Source: Streptacidiphilus sp041262525 (GTDB lineage: Bacteria; Actinomycetota; Actinomycetes; Streptomycetales; Streptomycetaceae). Taken from it: a DNA stretch of 64,000 nucleotides. The notes under the pieces are model-generated. The model did no database searches. It had not been told where the DNA came from and saw only the letters and a list, made by a program, of their open reading frames with translations. Each line of letters starts with the position of its first letter. The first letter of the stretch is position 1. The translations under genes were made by a program, and so were the position numbers. Of this stretch, positions 61,388 through 64,000 are shown one piece after another. The stretch is taken from the NCBI RefSeq assembly GCF_041262525.1, contig NZ_JBGCCK010000002.1:310001-374000 (forward strand), written 5' to 3'.

Positions 61388-61828
61388 TCAGGCGGCTGTC
61401 GCGGCCAGGCGGTTCAACACCTCGTCGTGGATCCGGTTCAGGCCCTTGGGCGCGAAGGTGCGCTCGAAGAAGCCGCCGATGCCGCCCGCGCCCTGCCAGG
61501 TGGTCTCGATGACGACCTTGGACTTGCCCTCCCCGGCCGGCGTCACCGTCCAGGTCACCACCATCGAGGAGTTGGCGTCCGTCTCGACGAGTCGGCCCGG
61601 GGTCGGCTCGGTCACCGTGAACAGGCAGTCGCGCACCCGCTTCTCGGTGGCCTGCAGCTTCCAGTGCACGACCGTGCCCGCGCCGCGACCGCCCTGACAC
61701 ACCTCGTACTCGCTGTACTGTGCGGGCAGCAGGGTGGGGCGGACCTTCTCGTAGTCGGCGACGGTGTCGAAGACCTGCTCGGGCGAGGCGTCCAGGACTC
61801 GCTCGGTGACGGCGTAGACCTGACCCAT
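61388..61828 (-). CDS. SRPBCC family protein
   Basis: This 146-residue protein has the START/polyketide-cyclase-like (SRPBCC) fold with VTERVLDASPEQVFDTVADY at the N-terminus and a C-terminal helix (EVLNRLAATA). Members bind a hydrophobic ligand or act as polyketide cyclases; no ligand can be assigned. ATG 61828 is chosen because AAGGAG lies 6 nt upstream. It diverges from the acetamidase gene. Confidence 0.87.
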   Translation of the reverse strand: MGQVYAVTERVLDASPEQVFDTVADYEKVRPTLLPAQYSEYEVCQGGRGAGTVVHWKLQATEKRVRDCLFTVTEPTPGRLVETDANSSMVVTWTVTPAGEGKSKVVIETTWQGAGGIGGFFERTFAPKGLNRIHDEVLNRLAATAA

Positions 61829-61929
61829 GACGTGCTCCTTGGCTGATGTGACGGCGGATGGTCCCCCGGGTCCAGCCAACCACACTCGGCCTCTGGCGGG
61901 CTCCGCGTGTCCGGTGCCATGGTGTCGGC

Positions 61930-62946
61930 ATGAGCGAGCGACGCGTGCTGACCGTCCGCCCCAAGCCCGACGAGTACGCCTGGACCTTCGGCGGCGCTGC
62001 GCCGGTGGCCCGCGTGGCGCCGGGCACGGTGCTGGATCTGACCACCGAGGACTGTTTCGCCGGCCGGGTGACCTCCGAGCGGACGCTGGTCTCCGAGGTC
62101 TGCGAATTCCCCTTCCTCAACCCGCAGACCGGCCCTTTCTGGATCGAGGGCGCCGTACCCGGGGACACGGTGGCGATCCACTTCGTCTCGGTCGAGCCGA
62201 CCCGCGACTGGGCGGCGTCCACGACCGTCCCCCTCTTCGGCGCGCTGACCTCCACCCACGCCACCGCGACACTCCAGGAGCCGCTGCCCGAGCGGGTCTG
62301 GATCTGGGAACTGGACCGCGCCGCCCGGCTGTGCCGCTTCACCGCCCGGGACAGCGTGCTGGTGCTGGACCTGCCGATGGCCCCGATGCACGGCACCGTC
62401 GGCGTGGCCCCGGCCAACCTGGAGGTCCGCTCCGCGCTGGTCCCCGACGCGCACGGCGGCAACCTCGACACCCCGGAGATGCGCTCCGGCGTCACCTGCT
62501 ACCTCGGCGTGAACGTCGACGGCGCGCTGTTGAGCCTCGGCGACGGCCACGCCCGCCAGGGCGAGGGCGAGACCTGCGGGGTGGCGGTCGAGTGCGCCAT
62601 GCACACGGTGGCGATCGTCGAACTGCTCAAGGGCATCGCCACGCCCTGGCCCCGGATCGAGTCCGACACCCATCTGATCTCGACGGGCTCGGCCCGCCCG
62701 CTGGAGGACGCCTTCCGGATCGCCCAACTCGACCTGGTGCAGTGGCTGGTGCGCGACTACGGTTTCTCGTCCATGGACGCCTACCAGTACCTCTCGCAGG
62801 CCGTCGAGTCCCCGCTGGCCAACGTGTGCGACACCAACTACACGTCGGTGGCGAAGGTGCGGAAGGAATGGCTGCCCGGCGGTCGCACCACCTACCGGGG
62901 CCTGCACGCGCAGCTGCGCGAGGCGGCGGCATCATTGCTGTCGTGA
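61930..62946 (+). CDS. Acetamidase/formamidase family protein
   Basis: This 338-residue cytoplasmic enzyme belongs to the FmdA_AmdA family, which hydrolyses short amides. It shows the family blocks TVLDLTTEDCFAGRV, GPFWIEGAVPGDTVAIHF, PMHGTVGVAP, DAHGGNLDTPEM and SLGDGHARQGEGE with conserved Asp and His residues for metal binding. ATG 61930 has no strong ribosome site. Its stop overlaps the start of the NUDIX gene (GTGA). Confidence 0.92.
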   Translation: MSERRVLTVRPKPDEYAWTFGGAAPVARVAPGTVLDLTTEDCFAGRVTSERTLVSEVCEFPFLNPQTGPFWIEGAVPGDTVAIHFVSVEPTRDWAASTTVPLFGALTSTHATATLQEPLPERVWIWELDRAARLCRFTARDSVLVLDLPMAPMHGTVGVAPANLEVRSALVPDAHGGNLDTPEMRSGVTCYLGVNVDGALLSLGDGHARQGEGETCGVAVECAMHTVAIVELLKGIATPWPRIESDTHLISTGSARPLEDAFRIAQLDLVQWLVRDYGFSSMDAYQYLSQAVESPLANVCDTNYTSVAKVRKEWLPGGRTTYRGLHAQLREAAASLLS

Positions 62947-64000
62947 CCGAACCAGTGATCCCCTTGAGCCAGGACGAAGTCCTGGACATCGTCGACGGTG
63001 CGGACCGCGTCGTCGGCCAGGCCACGCGCGGCGAGGTGATGGCCCGGCGGCTGCGCCACCGCTGCGTCTTCATCCTGGCGACGGACGCCGACGGCCGGAT
63101 CTTCGTGCACCGCCGCACGCCGGCGAAGATCGTCTTCCCGTCGATGTACGACGTCTTCGTCGGCGGCGTCGTGGGCACCGGCGAGTCCTACGACCAGGCG
63201 GCGAAGCGCGAGGCGGAGGAGGAGCTGGGGGTGACCGGCATCGAGCCGGAGCACCTGTTCACCTTCCTCTACGAGAGCGCCGACCACAGCTGGTTCTCGG
63301 CCGTCTATCGCGCCCGCACCCCGGTCGAGGTCGCCCCGCAGGTGGAGGAGGTCGCCTGGCACGCCTTCCTGACGGAAGAGGAGCTGGCGGCCGCCCTGCC
63401 CGGCTGGGACGTGGTCCCTGACGGCCTCGAGGCGTGGCGCCGACTGGCAGGCTGGCGTGAGGCCATGCGTCAGCGCCTGAGCCGCCCGGCCGCGTCGGCG
63501 GCCGTGACCGATCATGGCTGGCGCTACCTGCTGGGGTCCCTTCGCACATCGGTCCCGGTCACCTCACTGTCCGAGGCGGTCGAGGTCGCAACGCTCACCA
63601 CTGCGCGGTGCGGCCAGGACGCTGACCGGCATCTGCGCCTCGACCTGCGCCCCGACCGGGTCATCCTCACCCTGCAGTCGGCCGACCACGCCGACGTGAC
63701 CGCACGGGACGCCGATCTGGCGGCGCGACTCACGGCCGCGCTGCGCGACGCGGGCCTCCGTCCCGGTCCCGAAATCGGCGCGGAGGCGGCGCGCTCGGTG
63801 CAGGTCGTGGAACTCGCCGTCGACGCCATCGACATCGCCGCCGTCCGTCCTTTCTGGAAGGCGGTCCTCGGCTACGTCGACGAACCGGGCCACTCCGGTC
63901 CCACGGACCCACTAGTGGACCCGCTCGGCCAGAGCCCGGCGATCTGGTTCCAGCAGATGGACCAGCCCCGCCCGCAGCGTAACCGCCTCCACCTCGACAT
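62943..64000 (+). CDS. NUDIX hydrolase fused to a VOC/glyoxalase-like domain, partial
   Basis: This frame stays open for at least 352 codons. Residues about 12-180 form a NUDIX domain of the YfcD type with a complete Nudix box (G75, E81, REAEEELG at 89-96). From about residue 188 a pterin-dehydratase-like segment (GWRYLLGSLRTSVPV and on) leads into a VOC domain (VRPFWKAVLGYVDEPGHSG). The GTG at 63504 lies at the joint, so the VOC part may be translated alone, but it has no ribosome site. The start GTG 62943 overlaps the acetamidase stop. The end lies outside the window. Confidence 0.75.
   Translation, partial: MTEPVIPLSQDEVLDIVDGADRVVGQATRGEVMARRLRHRCVFILATDADGRIFVHRRTPAKIVFPSMYDVFVGGVVGTGESYDQAAKREAEEELGVTGIEPEHLFTFLYESADHSWFSAVYRARTPVEVAPQVEEVAWHAFLTEEELAAALPGWDVVPDGLEAWRRLAGWREAMRQRLSRPAASAAVTDHGWRYLLGSLRTSVPVTSLSEAVEVATLTTARCGQDADRHLRLDLRPDRVILTLQSADHADVTARDADLAARLTAALRDAGLRPGPEIGAEAARSVQVVELAVDAIDIAAVRPFWKAVLGYVDEPGHSGPTDPLVDPLGQSPAIWFQQMDQPRPQRNRLHLD

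Noticed and set aside
1..64000. CRISPR arrays, tRNA and rRNA genes
   Set aside because: No spaced direct repeats of CRISPR type and no tRNA T-loop/acceptor pattern or rRNA-like sequence were seen on reading either strand. A covariance-model search would settle this.

Overview
The window is high-GC, densely coded actinobacterial DNA, most likely from a member of the Streptomycetaceae (Streptomyces, Kitasatospora or Streptacidiphilus). Support comes from the codon usage with G/C in third positions, frequent GTG starts, several leaderless start codons, an InhA-type fabG-fabI pair, a Gbn-like nucleoid protein, and hairpin-forming intergenic repeats carrying a GGGGCGCGAGGAACTGC core of the kind common in streptomycete chromosomes. 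I see no tRNA, rRNA, CRISPR array, transposase or integrase.

Layout. (a) 1-5.4 kb, core: a CynX/NimT-type MFS exporter divergent from a GntR regulator, then fabI-fabG and tldD. (b) 5.4-31.6 kb, accessory block lying between tldD and tldE, which normally adjoin. Its left edge is a headless malic-enzyme fragment and its right edge a MarR gene with its centre deleted. A short copy of the tldD 3' end sits directly in front of tldE. Inside are a double GNAT acetyltransferase, a DUF1330 protein, four regulators (two LysR, one HxlR, one GATase/AraC) each divergent from a small enzyme gene, a Tat-exported protein of unknown function with a second CynX-type MFS, a decayed LuxR ATPase regulator, a sugar-use locus, and a zinc-ribbon/membrane protein cassette next to a zinc-free L36 paralogue, a DUF2630 protein and a mycothiol-dependent isomerase-like enzyme. 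The sugar locus has a lipoprotein binding protein, two permeases, a GH3 glycosidase, a LacI regulator and a secreted BNR-fold glycosidase with a ricin-type lectin domain.

(c) 31.7-47.6 kb, core: tldE, a DUF3099 membrane protein, a small Cys/His protein, moaA, a CoA-transferase/acyl-CoA dehydrogenase pair, a zinc alcohol dehydrogenase, a DnaQ-like exonuclease with BRCT domain, SURF1, a GH15 enzyme, an SDR, an enoyl-CoA hydratase, gbn, an ABC-F protein and a secreted protein. (d) 47.7-58.4 kb, minus strand: YnfA followed upstream by a tightly overlapping Wzx/Wzy-type glycan cluster (GT4 glycosyltransferase, polyprenyl-phosphate sugar-1-phosphate transferase, O-antigen polymerase/ligase, MurJ-like flippase, polysaccharide deacetylase, second GT4, Wzz-like protein, FemAB/GNAT-like protein). 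(e) 58.7-64 kb: an MFS exporter fused to carboxypeptidase-regulatory-like repeats, an SRPBCC protein, an acetamidase/formamidase and an unusual NUDIX-VOC fusion that runs off the window.

How genes work together. An almost identical palindrome (CGAAAGACTTTCG) precedes both the sugar-uptake operon and the secreted glycosidase, which defines a small LacI regulon for extracellular cleavage, uptake and intracellular hydrolysis of an oligosaccharide. No ATPase is encoded, so a shared MsiK-type ATPase is implied. TldD and TldE should form one peptidase although their genes lie 26 kb apart. The glycan cluster holds a priming enzyme, two glycosyltransferases, a flippase, a polymerase and a length regulator, enough for one short-repeat polymer.
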